Counted from the stretch's first letter, positions 13,201-27,488 are shown. The stretch: DNA of 64,000 nucleotides from Myoxocephalus aenaeus (GCA_038501785.1 JBAMJR010000039.1:6796501-6860500); one strand, 5' to 3'. A program made the numbers and translations. Notes: generated by a model not told the origin, from the sequence alone.

Positions 13201-16200
13201 AAACGCCTGATCGTCTAGGTACGACAGCTGGATGTCTGATAGCAAAGGGCTCGCTACTTCATCAAAGAAGCCCTTCAGCTGCAAGGCTGCGTCTGCATCC
13301 TCATACACCATCCTCGCCACGCCACGGTTATCCAGAGCCAGGCGTTTCAGGAGGAGGAAGTCTGCATCGTCTCCAAAGGCAAGGCCAAACAGAGAGGAGG
13401 AGCCCAAAGCTTTCTTGGCGTTGCTAAGGATGGTGTCACCAGCTGTTACTCCGATGGTTGCCTCCCCATCAGTAAGGAAAATTACCAGAGGGACACGACG
13501 GGAGGAGAGGTGGTTGGAGGAGTCGGAGGATTGAGGGTTGACAAGCTGGGCAGCTGACAGCAGAGCTGCATTGATATTGGTCCCTGATACAGAAGAGTGG
13601 AATAATCAGTTTTGAAGGAAGAGAACAAACAGTAAGGAAGCTTGATACGATAATCACCTTGACTGCAATGCCACAACTCAAACATTATCACATTTCAACT
13701 CACATCCCTCTGCAATAATCCTCTTTACAAAGTCTTTGGCATCTCGCACATTCTGCCGAGTCGCCCGGACTGTTCGTCCTTTCTTCCAGGTATGAACCTT
13801 GTCTGAGAAGGTGATGATATTGAAGTGGTCTCCCTCTCTAAGGTCTCCGAGAATGGTGCCCATGGCCTGCTTGGTCTACTGACAAAAAATATTAGAATTA
13901 TTGACAGAAATTCCACAATATCTTTGCAGAATATTGTTATATGTTCGCACATGTTCTCATTGTAGAACCATGAGGTTGGTCCACTTTACCTGTTTTATCT
14001 TAGTGCCGATCATTGAGCCACTGACATCGATGACAAATATAACATCCTTAGGAACCACAGGAAGCCCTCTGGGTGCAAAGTAATGCACAAAGTAGCCATC
14101 ATATACCTGAGAGAAATTATAACAAATAAATGGGGGAGAAGACAACTTTTACTGTTACCAACAACACATTTCTGTATTGGGACAAATACTCATGTCTATT
14201 TGTCAGGCTTAAACAGATGCTCCTGACCTGGACTTCTCCCATAAGATCTCTGAGGTCCACATCATACTGGATGATGAAGTCTGCGTTAAGACCTTTGGAG
14301 GAGATGCTGTTCTGTTGCTGGAGAGTGGGACTGTAGCGAACCCGAGCACAGCCAGCGCTATGCTCAACATGAGTGGAGGCAGGGGCATCTGCATCACCTG
14401 TAGGAAAGTAGCATCCATGTGGCAGTAATTGGACTGCATTAGACCTTTCTATGAAATGAATAGTTAGACATTACAGATGTGCTTATTTGTTTTCTTGCCT
14501 AGATACCACTTTCAAGTCTGTAAGGTAATATGGAGCTACAGCCAGCAGCCAGTTAGCTTAGCTTAGCATATTTGTTGTGTTAATTGGGTTTTTGTTTTCC
14601 ATCAAAGATGTGGCGTACGGGGGATTATTAAAAAGGCGGGTTATTTCTTGGCTGGGAGCAGTGATTTCCAACTGTTTCCATGTTTCTATTCTTTATGTGA
14701 AGCTAAGTTTACCAATTATATTTACTGGAAAAATTAGAGTTGCATCAATCTTCTAATCTAACACACCTGGAAAAAGTGAATATGCTTATTTCCAAAAATA
14801 TTATATATATAAACTATTCCTCGAAACACTAATGTCAATCAACGAATTGTAATTCATTCTCTAATCAAGTGTTTCAAGATGGAAGTCTCTTGAGATTCCT
14901 CAAAGCTTTTACAGTCACTGCTGTAAACACCTGATGGTATGTAAGAGGCGGAGTCCCTGTACTTTAAAACAGTGCAGTAGCATTGAAGGTTGATTTTCTC
15001 CTTTGAACGTTGTTCATCCCAATTCAAATGAATGACAGGTAATAACTCTGTCATATTTCACCTTGAGCAGTGTTGGAGAGCAGCCGACTCGTCTTGAGAG
15101 GAAAGGCTTTGATGAAACTGATGCCCGTCCGCTCCATTATACTGACATCTAACGTGAGGTTCTGCACAGGCTGTCCTGGCCTCAAACCCAAACTAAGCTC
15201 ATAGCGGCCGAGTCGACGAGGCAACAGCTCCTCGTAGGTCAGGGAGAAGGACATCCGAGCTCCTGACGGCACGCTGACTGCCACACGGAACTTTTCAATC
15301 TCCCTCTCTCTGGAACGCAGCAGAGTAAGAGGGAAGCACATCTCATCAAATTGGATTGAATGTCAGTCTCACGCATTGCAAAAGAAACAGATTTGCATTC
15401 AAAAGTTTTATTTTGAAGTTAAAGAACAAAAGAAAAAACCTGTGACTGACTTTGTAGCAACAAGTCCAGCAGTTTTTCCTTGCTTCTTAGCAGCATCGTA
15501 AATTTTCCTGGCAGCGGCTCTTTCCTTCACCTGGGCCACATACACCTTGCCATTGGAGGTGCTGATGGGCGAGTGGAAAGAGGAAGAAGAAACAGCTTTC
15601 TGTGTGAGTCACAGTAGCCGGATTATATTTCAGTCAGAAACACGCCTGGCCCGCATTGAGTTGCTGAGCGTGATTTACTGTATTTTGCTGCTTGTATTTC
15701 CAGAGCGATCACAAAGCTGCTTCACAAACACGCATCATGCTTGTTTACAAATGGAGTTCATAACATGTAAAAGGGGAAGTGGGGGGTCATAAACAGGGCG
15801 AGTGGAAAAGAGTAATTTCCTTCTAAAAACAGCAATAATGAAGGGAGATCTTGCAGGCAGATGACGCTCCGAGGGAGTGCCGCTGCTCCGCCAAAATCCC
15901 AACCAAAACCACCACTCCACTTCGGTGACCACTGATGTCACGTGACAAGGTACTAAATTAAGGTCAAGTCCTTTGAACAAATATATCCAAAGAGAAAAAT
16001 AACATCAAGGGCTAACTAAAATAAACCCACTGGCTTGAAGAGGGTCTTGTTTGAGAAACAGAGCAGAATGGCGAGAGTGGAAAATGGAGGCGCTTGTATT
16101 TATATGTGTGGCCGGCTGAGAGGGGGTGAAGGAACGTGTGTACATCAGTGACCTACACACAGAACACAGAGTTCTTAGTTAGACACAAAAATGCCAAAGA

Positions 16201-16444
16201 ACTAACGCAATACATTTGCCACAGCTTCCCCCCCCCCCCCCTCTGGGGTATTTGGCGCAGACGACTGTAGAGGTTCTGAGTGAGAAAAGATGTGTGTGTA
16301 AGAGTGCGTGTCAATGAAACACAGAAGTGAAGGATTATGGTTGTAAAAGAAAAACCTGTACTAGCTCCAGACTCACACATACTTAAAAAATAGCAGTCTA
16401 CATCCACCTCCATGTAGGCACGCATACATACAGTCATGTAGGCA

Positions 16445-16519
<75 letters not shown>

Positions 16520-17083
16520 CGTATCTAAACTGGCAGGCTGCCTTAGTAAACGGTGCAGGGGAGAAAAGAGGGACTGGGCAAACTCCTGTCATTTTCTCTA
16601 TTAACTTTCTGACTTGCATTTACAAAGCCTGGTATTCATCTGCGCTCAGGTTCCCCCTCCTCCTGACCTGCTTCCGCTCCCAAATCCAGCTCCAGGTTTG
16701 GTGTTTGGTCTTCAATGTTGGCTTATTTGTTTTGTTTATATTTAGCATTTTTGAAAGAGAGCGCTGAGCAAACCGTCTTAGTAATCAAATTATGCATCTT
16801 TCCTCTGGACCGGATTTCTAGTTCCTGACATAATTCTTCTGAAGTTTTATTTATGGATGCTGCTCATAAATAAGTACTTGCTTACTTGTATTTATTTAAA
16901 AGTATCACCATATTGAAGATGAATATTATATATACAGGCAAGAAATAAGATTTTGACCCCCATTTATTGGGAGGAATTACCATCTAAAACACTGTAAGTG
17001 AGATAAGTATCGGTTGCATTTCCTGACTTCCTAGTGATGTTAGAGATTAGAAGTAAAGGAAATTGAAAAACAATCAAATACAC

Positions 17084-17139
<56 letters not shown>

Positions 17140-19848
17140 ACAGGAAGTAGTGATGTAGAAACGCTGTACACTGTAGAAGAGAAAGACGATGACTCACATG
17201 GTGAAGTTGGAGATGAAAGCAGAGGAAGGAAGGTCCACCTCAAAGGCAGCCTCCTTGGTGATGGGGAGCTGGTTCCATATTGAACTCTGGACGGTGGTGA
17301 TAGCGTAGCGGGACACCACTGAACACTTCACATGGTAGTCTGTCACCTTCAGCTAGTGACATCACAAATACACGTATTCAAAATATGACTTAAAAATATG
17401 TATAAGCAAAATGGACCAATCAAAAGTAAAAGTAGTCGAAGTGAAGAAAAACGTTTTCTGTCAGTGTTGTTTATCATGATATGTTTGGATTAATACTACT
17501 GCTGCATTATGTTGCATTTTACTACTGTAGATTATGGTTGTGCTAATTTTAACTATTTTTACTGTTGTGTAGTTTAATTAAAGCAATATATCATATTCTG
17601 TAAGATCATGATATGTTTGTAGCATCGCTGTCCTGTGAGAACCATCCATTACTTAAAATGTCAAATGTTCATGATCTCAGAAAAACTGCCTTTTCTCAGC
17701 TTTGTGACGATGCTTTACCCAGCTGATCCAAGAAGCTTTTTAAATTGTTTATCTAGATTAAGAAGTAGGAAGATTTTCTCAATGCATAAAGAAACGCTTC
17801 ATCTATCAGTTTGTCGCAAACATTTGAAATCACCAAATGTGGAGATGCATTGTTTCCATTGGGCAGGGAGTGTATTAAAATATGGAATCCGAAAAGTAAC
17901 TAAAGCTGTCAGACAAATGTAAAAAAGTTTAATATTGACCTCTAAGATGTAATACTCAAGTCAAGTTCAGTACCTTGAATTTGAACTTAAAAACAGTACT
18001 TGAGTAAATGTAGGCTACTTATCTACATTCCACCACTCTCTGTATGACTGTCATCCTCACAGATCATAACTGGGGGTTCATGCCACGTTTTTACACAGAC
18101 CAGGTGTCATGTATGCTTACTTAAACCCACCACCCTTACACAAACCCCCCATGTCACGGTTTTCCCTACAACACAAAGCATGGCGTCTCTGTCCACCTCT
18201 TGTTTACTCGGGTAACGCCGGCGCCTGCTGAGACCAATCTGGTCGCCGCTGGCCACATTACTGCACGATGAGGAGACCGGCAAGAGGAAGAGAGCCACAT
18301 CAGCCCCACAGCTCACTGGTATTTAGGAAGGCTGTGGTTTGTGCTATACAAACCAAATGACTGTATGCTTGCAGAGGATTGCTTCACAGTTAACCTTGAT
18401 GCAAACTGAGGGAAAACACAGTGGAGCTACTGATGATCCCCTGAGAGGTGCTGATGGTGTTTTCCTGTCTGTGAAGCTCGTTCTGAGAGTCACTTTGTAT
18501 CAGTGGTGAAAAAAACTAAGTAGTTTTTACTTGAGTACCGTCCAAGCTCATTTTATGATTATTTTTATGTCCGTTCCACTACATTAAAGAGGGAAACATT
18601 GTGCTTTTTACTGCACTACATTTATTTGACACTATTCAAAACAAAATGTAACATAAAAAAACAACAACATATGAGCAGTTTAAAAAATACAATTTGTTTA
18701 AGATTAAGCCAGTGGCTGAAATATCTTGGCCAAATTGCCACGTCTCTAGTAGTTGTTGACTTTTCCTCTCTAAACTTTTCAGATGCTTTCATTTAAATAA
18801 CCATGCCAAAATTTAACTAAACAAATCTAATATTAGAGACAAGTATAATATATGAAATGCGTGTAACAGACCTTTAAAATATACTCTTTTCTCTTGCATT
18901 CATAGATATAATACATGTTTAACAGGAGTGAAGAAAGGGAGAATCTCATATTTTTAAGAATGTGGTGATCCAATCTTACACTAACAATTGGTATTTTATG
19001 TAACACAATTTATGACACTAAAAAAAAACTTACCACTGTTTTTGTTGGTTTGCTTTGACGTCTTACTCTCTGGGAAAGAAACAAGCAAGTTAATGAAGTG
19101 CATTTTGCAAAATGTGCTTTTAATTAAACCCAATGGCACAATGTGATGTTGCATAATTTATCAGTACCATTGTTTGTTCAAAATGCCTCCTTTTTGAAGT
19201 AATCTCCACAATCTGCCTATGTGACTGTTGGGTCAAAATAGCCTGAATCAAAGCTATTCATGAATGAAGGGAAGTGGAACTGGAAATAAATGCTTTCACT
19301 GTATACAGGGCCAGTGAGGGTTGCACGGTTTGCTCTCAAATGTTAATTTTGCACAGAAGTCATTGCTGTGTCAATACATTACCACATACGCTGGTCCTTG
19401 CTGGGAATTTAACATTGACATAAAAGTTTAGGAGTGGAAACCATTTATAGGTACACATATAAATCATATAATTGATGTAAAAAAAAATAGGGCAATTTAA
19501 TATGTTCACACTAAGTGAGACACTGTACTGGTTATTAGAGCTGCTGAAGCTCACTTAAGGAAAAATGACTTTTAAATCTTTTTTGCAGACCAATCGACCT
19601 CATAGTTGTGACTGAGCTTGAAGTTCAGTTATTATTGTTTACAAGTTATATATCATTAGTGTTAGCCTGGTGTGTGTGGCACAAATTGCAACAATCAATG
19701 AAAAGGGAAAAGGGTAAATAAAAAGAGAATATACCTGTAAAAGATCTTCGGCTCCAAGGTTTGCTTCATAATCCTTTGATAATCCCTCTTGCACATAGAA
19801 AGTGATGAACACTAGAATGCACTGAATCTTTAAGCTCATCATGTCCAT
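9505..19848 (-). CDS. itih6: Inter-alpha-trypsin inhibitor heavy chain, ITIH6-like
   Basis: Sixteen coding exons read from high to low coordinate: 19735-19848, 19034-19069, 17198-17352, 15451-15561, 15062-15309, 14228-14397, 13990-14106, 13704-13875, 12003-13583, 11637-11654, 11480-11527, 11373-11402, 11183-11230, 10968-11081, 10464-10847, 9505-9758. Total 3600 nt, 1199 aa, and all phases close. Order: signal peptide (1-24), VIT domain (about 50-200; TSNGKVYVAQVKE, AAKKQGKTAGLVATK), VWA domain with MIDAS DVSGSM (305-310) and FLTDGE (near 412), a Pro/Thr/Ser-rich insert (about 634-880), an acidic Asp/Tyr segment from four tiny exons, GDPHF (952-956), and the ITI-HC C-terminal domain. The family comprises secreted proteins that can bind hyaluronan. 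The long Pro/Thr region and neighbouring pfkfb1 favour ITIH6 over ITIH2 or ITIH5. The exon 8/9 junction (Gly-Trp-Thr-Asn-Ile) is the least certain splice. Confidence 0.88.
9783..9975. repeat. Dispersed fish repeat (GAGAGTAACTAAGTGCATTT family)
   Basis: In the last intron of the itih6-like gene. Carries the series AGTAACTAAGTGCATTTACT, TACTTGTACTTAAGTATG and CATTTATCCGACAGTTTAGC, in the same order as other copies of this family in the window. Confidence 0.6.
10157..10203. repeat. (ACT)n trinucleotide microsatellite
   Basis: Uninterrupted run of about 13 ACT units preceded by an imperfect CTACTACTGCTACT. Intronic. Confidence 0.9.
14520..14720. repeat. Dispersed repeat with TTAGCTTAGCTTAGCAT motif
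   Basis: Contains GGAGCTACAGCCAGCAGCCA followed by the GTTAGCTTAGCTTAGCAT core. The same core recurs near 22970, 26690, 57910 and 58110. An old interspersed fish repeat, located in an intron of the itih6-like gene. Confidence 0.5.
16449..16518. repeat. (TG)n microsatellite
   Basis: About 35 TG units in intron 3 of the itih6-like gene. It produces spurious Cys-Val and Thr-His open frames on both strands. Confidence 0.95.
17084..17134. repeat. (AAT)n trinucleotide microsatellite
   Basis: About 17 AAT units, close to the donor end of exon 3 of the itih6-like gene (exon ends at 17198). Confidence 0.95.
17930..18040. repeat. Dispersed fish repeat, reverse orientation
   Basis: Carries CAGTACTTGAGTAAATGTAG and CATTCCACCACTCTC, the reverse complement of the start of the AGTAACTAAGTACATTTACT family seen elsewhere in the window. 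Confidence 0.5.
18503..18660. repeat. Dispersed fish repeat (AGTGGTG...ACTAAGT family)
   Basis: Starts AGTGGTGAAAAAAACTAAG and ends near CTGCACTACATTTATTTGAC. Same order of blocks as the other family members. Lies in an intron of the itih6-like gene. Confidence 0.55.
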
Positions 19849-21103
19849 AGTAATTCAGGTTTTAGACTCCAAGGTGAAGTGGTCTCACGTTGTCAGCGGG
19901 ACTGAGGAAGCTCGTGCAGCAGGACACTGTGCACATACTTCACATTTTACACAAGTTATGTTGTGCAAGGGGCTGTCTTTCCCCCTCCCTCACCTCGGCT
20001 TAATTTAGACGGCTCAACTGCAGTGAGAATAAAACGTGTTCTGATGATTGTTAAACATCCGTCAGATGTTGGGTGGGGGGAAAAAAGGAGAAAAAATTTG
20101 CAAAAAAAGCATAAAGCTCAGTCAGAAAGTTGCGTGAGTCCCGCTCGGCTTGAAGAAAGCAGCCCCCAGCTTGCGTTCATGCATACTGGAAATTTCACAG
20201 ACTGCTGCCACCGAGGTACACGAGAAACGAGGGATTATTAACCCCTGCTCGGCTATTTGGGGAAAATACCCCGCTACCAAAACACCTCCCCTCCTCCTCC
20301 CTGTAGGAATGTTCCTACTAAATGTTCCAGTCTGAGTTTTATTCCATAAATTACTCCTAAATGCGAGTTTTCATTTCCCCCCGAGAGCTCTTTCACAAAG
20401 ACCCAATATTGGCTGACTGGAACAGCACGTTGGTCTGTTGCGAAATCAGTTTGTCACATCTAAGTTCAGCTTCTCTGTGGGAGAGTTAACAACACAACAC
20501 AGTGGCCAAGCAAACACAAAAAGGACTTGTACATTAGATTTATTTTTTCGGAGCAATGTCTTGGATGTTTGCTGTATTTATTTACATTATTTCATGAAAC
20601 CTTGCCTGAAGTTTAGTGTCTACAACAGTCAACACTACTTGTTTGTTTGGGTGCTGTCCGTGGTGCTGATCCCCACCTTTATAATTCAATTATCAACAAA
20701 ACCTTATCTGTGCAATGGCAACCTCACTACGACCTTTTCAGTGTTTTCCTCTCAGCCTCAAAACAAGGTGCATTATTATTGTCTCTAAATCATTTGTAAA
20801 CAATGTGACAATAAAATTTAAAAAAAGCCAACTCCAGTCAGATAAGACACAGGAACATTTCACAGTCATGTTTTAAACATTATCTCCAAATATGTCCCAT
20901 TCCGTCAGTGCAGCAGGAGTCCCATGTGTTTTAATGTAGCTAACATTAGTCCCATTTCTACCATATAGACTCCTCCTTCCGTCGAGTTGTCTGTTTTCAC
21001 ACAATCAACCTGTTACTGGAGTGCATCTTTAATATGTAGGAGCTAATATGTGGCACTACGTTGATTTTCACGTGATTGTAGTCCTTTTCTCACAAAACAG
21101 CAT
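19849..21103. other. Spacer: itih6-like 5' region and pfkfb1 3' UTR
   Basis: The itih6-like promoter and 5' UTR should lie immediately above 19848, and the pfkfb1 3' UTR immediately below 21104. I see no recognisable exon and no clear TATA box. An open frame at 20438-20788 has no family match. Confidence 0.4.
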
Positions 21104-24100
21104 TTACGCGTGGTCAGGAACAGTCACCAGAGCCTCCTCTGGGTTTCTGTTGATGTCCACATTCTGCAACGAAAGCAACACAAACACCGAGACTCCGTTT
21201 AGAGACTATCGGCACATTCCATAATAACTATTACTACATAACAATTCTGAGCACATTTTTTGTATATAGTGTGTTCACACTGGACAAGTGACAAAAAAGG
21301 GACACCATGCAAAATATAATGTGCCTTATTGGCACTATTCCCACGATGCAATACAGAAAAGAAATGGAGAAGGTGCCCATAGTTGGACAAAAGTATTAAA
21401 TCAATTCTAGTTGAAACGGCTGCTTTAGATGAAAAACATCTTGAGAAAAACATTTAGCTTTCTATTTTAGTTTAACCTGCAGTCATTGTGTATTCATATT
21501 GGCTCTACAGTCTTTGCTGCATATAGATGATCTGTACTATATTCATATCATACCTCCAGCAGTTTACTCTGCATATCTGCAGTACATGTCCCCTACTGCA
21601 ACTGCTGCAACTGCCGCATATGTTCTATTGTTAATACTGTTAATACTGTATCTTATTATATTCATACCAAGCCCTTACTGTCTATTACCACCTGTACTAT
21701 GCACATTACTCTTCACTTCTGCTTTCTGCTTTTTCTTTCTCTCAATCTTTTATTTAAGCAATAAAATTCCATTAAGCACAGCTCTGTGGAATGTACGGCT
21801 TAATGTTGTCCTTTGAGCAGATACTCCAATCTTTGCAGAGGAGCTTTCCAGCACTTTCAAGGTTATCTTTGTTGTCTCGCTGATTAATGCCCTGCTTGCC
21901 GGGTCTGCCGAGTATTGGTCTGAGCATCTCTTGGCAGGTTTGTTGTGGTGCCATATTCTGTCCATTTAATGGATCTCCATTTGATCATGTGAGAATAACA
22001 GATCATGTGACACTTAGATGGCACAAAGGGGGACTTTATTTATTAACTAACTATGTGAATGATGTGAGATCCCATTTAGGGGCCCCAAAGCAAAGTGGGT
22101 GAATACATATACACGCAACATATTTCTGTTTATATATATTTTTTGAATTTTAATTCCAGGTCGTAATGCAACAAAATAGGAAAAACACTTTTGTGATTAC
22201 TTTTGCAAGGCACTGTACATATTAATTTCATTAATACATACATATTACTGTCCCACAGAATAGTTGGCAAAGGTAAGTATATATTATGACAAATGTGTGC
22301 TTATGGAAACTCACCACTGGCCTCTCTCTGTGTGTGTTGACTGCTTCAATATTGAGGAAAAATGACTCAACTTTACAGCCTGAAATAGAGGAGAAAGTCA
22401 GACTGTCAGGGAGAGATTTCCAAAGATATGAAGATGTCAGACATTAAAACATTTTCCGCCTACCGTAAGCTACTGGTGTGAGTTTGAGCACTGTGTGAAG
22501 TGGGCATCTTAGATAAGGTAGCTCATCTTCAGAGGGGGGAAGAAGGTTATTAAGAATGTTTGTGGTGTTGAAAACAACATCATATACTATAGTGTCAAGG
22601 TAATTACAAGCCTGGATTTATGTACCTGAAGGTTTGTCTACAAAGTAAGCCAACAGGCAGCGAAATATGGCTTGGTGGCAGACAACCAGAACGTTTTCCT
22701 GCCTCTCCAGCTCCATGATCACCGGCTCCAGACGATGGACGAGGTCCTCATAGGACTGGACAAGAGACAAAATAAGTGAGTTTAAATGAGTTCATTAATA
22801 ATTTAACCAAACTTTCCTTCTCAGTCCATAAGTCCTCAAGAGCAAGTATACTGTACAACTGACCCAACCTGTCTTTATTCAGATTCTCTGATAATGACAC
22901 GTTACATAAAGGTGTGAAAAGTACCCCTTGTTTGGTCTCATCAATGAAGCTACAGCCAAATAACAGTTAGCTTAGCTTAGCTTAGCTTAGCACAAAGACT
23001 GGAAACAGGAGGAAACAGCTAGCCTTGTTCTGTCCAAAAGTAACAAAAAAATCCACCTTCCAGCACTTCTTCACTCATTAACATGGTATATCTCTTATAT
23101 CACTTGCAGCGATGGAAAGTGTATTTAATCGAGTACTGTACTTAAGTACAATTTTGAGGTACTGTTAAATGGGCCATTCTGCATTATGAGTACTTTGGTA
23201 CTTTAAGAATATTTTTATTCTAATACTAATGTACTTTTAATTGAGTGAAATTTTTAATGTAGGACTGCAACATATTTCTACACAGCGTTATTGCTTCTTT
23301 TACAACTTAACGTGACCTGAGAACTAGTTCCACCACAGCTTGTTTGTTTAATACGTAAAAAAAAAAAAAGAAGCAGTGACTTCCTGGAGGGTTGTCATCA
23401 CTGTGAGCTTGCCAGCCCTCATAAAACCACAACTTTGTTATCTCTGGAGTTTGAACACAGCCGGACGAGCTGTTCACCCTTGTTTCCAGTCTTTATGCGA
23501 AGCTTGGTCAACAGTCTACTGGTTGAAGCTCTATAGCTCAAAGACAAACATCCTAGTGGTATCAATCTTCTCATCTAACCCTCAGCAAAAAAGCCAATAG
23601 TGTATTTCCCAAAATGTTGATCTGTTCCTTTAACTGCCCAAACTGCTCTAGTGCAGTGATTCTCAACTGGTGGGTCGCGACCCACTAGTGGGTCGCGACC
23701 CACCAGTTGAGAATCACTACACTGTGGGCCAGGTTGGGTCAAACCATCCTGATATGAGGGAGACTCTGGGTTTTTAGGATAATTAAATTAAACAGCCTAC
23801 TGAATATAACATTGACAACTGATGGCGCTGCCTGCATGACAGGAAAACACTCAGGGGTTGGGAGGAGAATTGAGTGCTGCTTAATTTTCTGTAAAGCACA
23901 ATGTTTTTCAGTATTTACCTACTGATGAGGTAATCACAAGATAAGTTAATGTTGTATATATGAATACTTTTGAATTCCACTTTTGTTTAATTTATTTTGA
24001 GTTAGTGGAAAAGCTGCTCCTCAACACAGTGACGTGTTCCACAATAAAGTGTTTGTCATAGATTCGGTGAGTGTGTGTTCTCAGTTAAAGTTAGGTCATT

Positions 24101-27100
24101 TCAGTCTTTTTGAAACTAATTTTTAGTTGTTGGACTGTTTGTGCATGAAAGCTGTTGAGTCTGTTTAAAAATAGCTGAAGATTCTGAATTGTTATGTATG
24201 TTGTAATACCTCGTGTCCTGAAGATGCAGTTTTAGTTTTTTAATTAAAATGCAGCTAATTGAGTGTAAAAGGGAATAGTTCCCTCTCTATCATCGCCACC
24301 AGCTGCTCGTTTTGGTTATTAAACTTGTTTTTGTGTTAGCATACATATTATGTACTATCTCAGGTTCAAACTGCACCATCTTTTCATTAAATACATTGGA
24401 GAAGTTGAGAATGTGAGAACCACTGCTCTAGTGGACTGTAGTTGAACTGTGCAGCTCAATGGTTAAATACAATCAAAAGTCACTGTCCAGTTAGGGGAGT
24501 ACTCACCTCACCCTTTGGGTAACGATAACGATACTTGTCCTGGTCTCTTAGTGCAAACTCTTCGGGGAAATTCTCCTGAATCTCTTCGTAGGTTAGCTCC
24601 TCACACACACCCTTAGTTAGAAAAAGTAACATGAACATCTCCGAATAAAACACAGCTGATCTTCTGGCTTTGAAAATCTAAAGTCAACCTAAATTATTTG
24701 GAGATTGAATGCTCTTTGTATTATACCATTTGAAAGCATCGTCTATAAATCTAAAATTCTCCTTGTATGTGTATTTTACTTGAAGGATTATGTTTTAAGA
24801 TTAAGAGATGTGACTCACAGCGTCTATCTCATTGAGGGCCTTCCACTGTTCATACTGGACTCCCAGAGCTTCTGCAGTCTGGATGGTCCTCTTCATGTGG
24901 CTCGTCCACACCTTCAGGTCTCTGATATTCTGACCTCTGATAAAGGTCGCCAAGGCATTGGCATACTGGAAACAATTAGTGCAATGTGTACTCCATGAAC
25001 TCCATCTGTATACTGCAGTAGTGAAATGTAACGAAGTACATTTACTCAAGTACTGTACTTCAGTACACATTACTTCAGACTTCAGGTCTACTACAACTTA
25101 GTGGAAAATAGTGTTATGTTTACTTCACTACATTTATTTGAAAGCTTTTGTTACTAGTTCACTAAAAACATATATTTTTTGCACCAAAAAAATTTGAAGC
25201 GCTTATAAAGTATGATGCCAGCTTTTGTCATAAATAAAACTACCCATCAGTATTTACAAGTAAAGCTGAAACATTTAGTTGATTGATCAATGACAGAAAA
25301 GTAATTGGCAACTATTTTCATAATTGTCATTTGTCATGTCAAAACAGTTCATGGTTCCAGCTTCACAAATGTGAAGATTTAAGGCTTTTCCTTTGAATTT
25401 ATGTTGATGTTTGGACTGTTGGACAAAACAAACATTGTAAAGGTGTCATTCTGGGTAATTCTGACAGAATTTCTCACTTTTTTCAGAATCTTTAGAAACC
25501 AAACAAACAATTGATTAATGGAGAAAACAATGAGCAAATTAATCCTAAATGAAAATAATAATTTGTTAAAAGTTCAAAATGAGCTCTGCCTCAACCAACT
25601 ACAACAGTGCATGAGTAATAATAACCTAATGATGTAATTTATAATGGTGGAACAGTCACAGGGGACATTTATTTTCATTGAGTACTTCTACTTTTTATAC
25701 TTTAAGTACATTTTTCTGATTATATACTTTTACTTAAGTAACATTTTCAATGCAGTACTTCTACTTAATAATACTTAGTAATAAAGTAGTTCTTCCAAGG
25801 TATTAGCACTTTTACTTATGTAAAGGTAATGAATACTTCCTCTTCTGGTATAGTGTAATCTACTCACCTTTTGTCCTCTCGGGGAGAGCCCTGAATCTCC
25901 ACCAATGCACCCTAACAGGTTGAGTTCACTCTCACCGTGGCGGCTCAGGTAGATGGATCTTGGTGCCACATGGATGTTCATGAGGTAGTAGACTATCCTG
26001 CTTTGAATGTGGTCCTGAACCCGGTTCACCAGGTATCTACTGCCCACGTCGAAGATCTTGATATAGGAGAGCTTCCTGTTCAAAGTCAGCATTGGAGAAA
26101 TTAATTAAATTCATCTGTTGGAAATTAAGGGGACGAGACTATGATGTGCACCATTCAGTCTCTTATTGATCTCACAGGAAGAAAAGCATTATGGGACTGT
26201 ACCTGTCTCTCTCGTCGTCTATAGGCATGTAGCTGGCCCTGTAACACTCAATGCGCTGGTTGAAGTCTTCCAAGGCCTCAACTATGTCACGATCCACGTA
26301 ATCTGGACTTCCAAATTTTACTTGCTGAAAAGAAAAGACACTTTTGGAAATTAGTTGAGAACACTTCATCCCTTCAGCCTCATTAAAAAAAAACATCCTT
26401 GACTGACCTTAATATTCTCTGCAATGATTCCTGGGTCCTCACAGATTGACTCCACAAAGAACACCTGCACACAATAACTCATTTAAAAGTTCAGGAACAC
26501 CTGCACACAATTTGAAAGTTCAGATTTATGATATGACTGTGAAATATATATAACATGTTCCCATTTTATGACCTTGTGTTTGTGGTTTTAATCTCATCCT
26601 TAAAGCAATAATCTCACACTTTGGGAAACACACTTTTTGTTAACCTTTGGGCAAGCCAGGCTAGCTGTTTCCCTCTGCTTCCAGTCTTTATGCTAAGCTA
26701 AGTTAATCGCTTCAAATTGAACAGACCCATCTGATAATGAATAATATTAATCTTCTCCTCTATCAATCAGCAAGAAACCCTATTAGCATATTTCCCAAAA
26801 AGTCCAACTTCCACATACATACTCACTTTGTAGCCTCTCTCCTTCGCATAACTAAGGATGACTGCCCTCCTCTCCCTGGTGGTGTTGGTAGCATCAAATA
26901 CCTAAATGGGACAGAACATATAGGTGTTATTGATCCATCCTTAATATTGGCAATTAAAGTATATTTACATTATTCATCATGGTGATAAACAATCAAGCAG
27001 CTGAATTATAACAGAACATATATTGTTGCACATTTTAGACAATGTCACAATATAAATTATTATAGACTACAATGCACGGATAAATATCATGTCTGAAACA

Positions 27101-27488
27101 TCTTACACTGCCATGCAAAAGTTTGGGATTGTCTGCTAGATAGTTTGATTTGTTACATTCAGATGGCTCAGAGGAATACTGTATATCATTTAACTGTCTT
27201 TCATGCTTTTAGGTTGTAGAAAGTCATCTCTACTGATAGATTAGATGTTACTTTTTTTGACAGGGTTTGAAAAAAAAAAGTAATGTTTTGTACTTGGAGA
27301 ACAAAATGCTGTAAACTGGTTCAACCAGACTGACAATTGACCCTGACTATGACATCATCAGGGTTATACACAGAAGACATTATACAAGAGGTTTGGTGGT
27401 ACTCTCTACGACTGGTAAACTGATCTCTATGTGTAAAATCTCTGCCACTATAATCTCCGTGATAACTGCGGAAATGAACAGTAAAAAA

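Noticed and set aside
22945..23060. GCTTAGCTTAGCTTAGC runs considered as telomere-like or regulatory repeats
   Set aside because: They are part of a dispersed repeat family seen at least five times in introns and spacers; not the TTAGGG telomere repeat.
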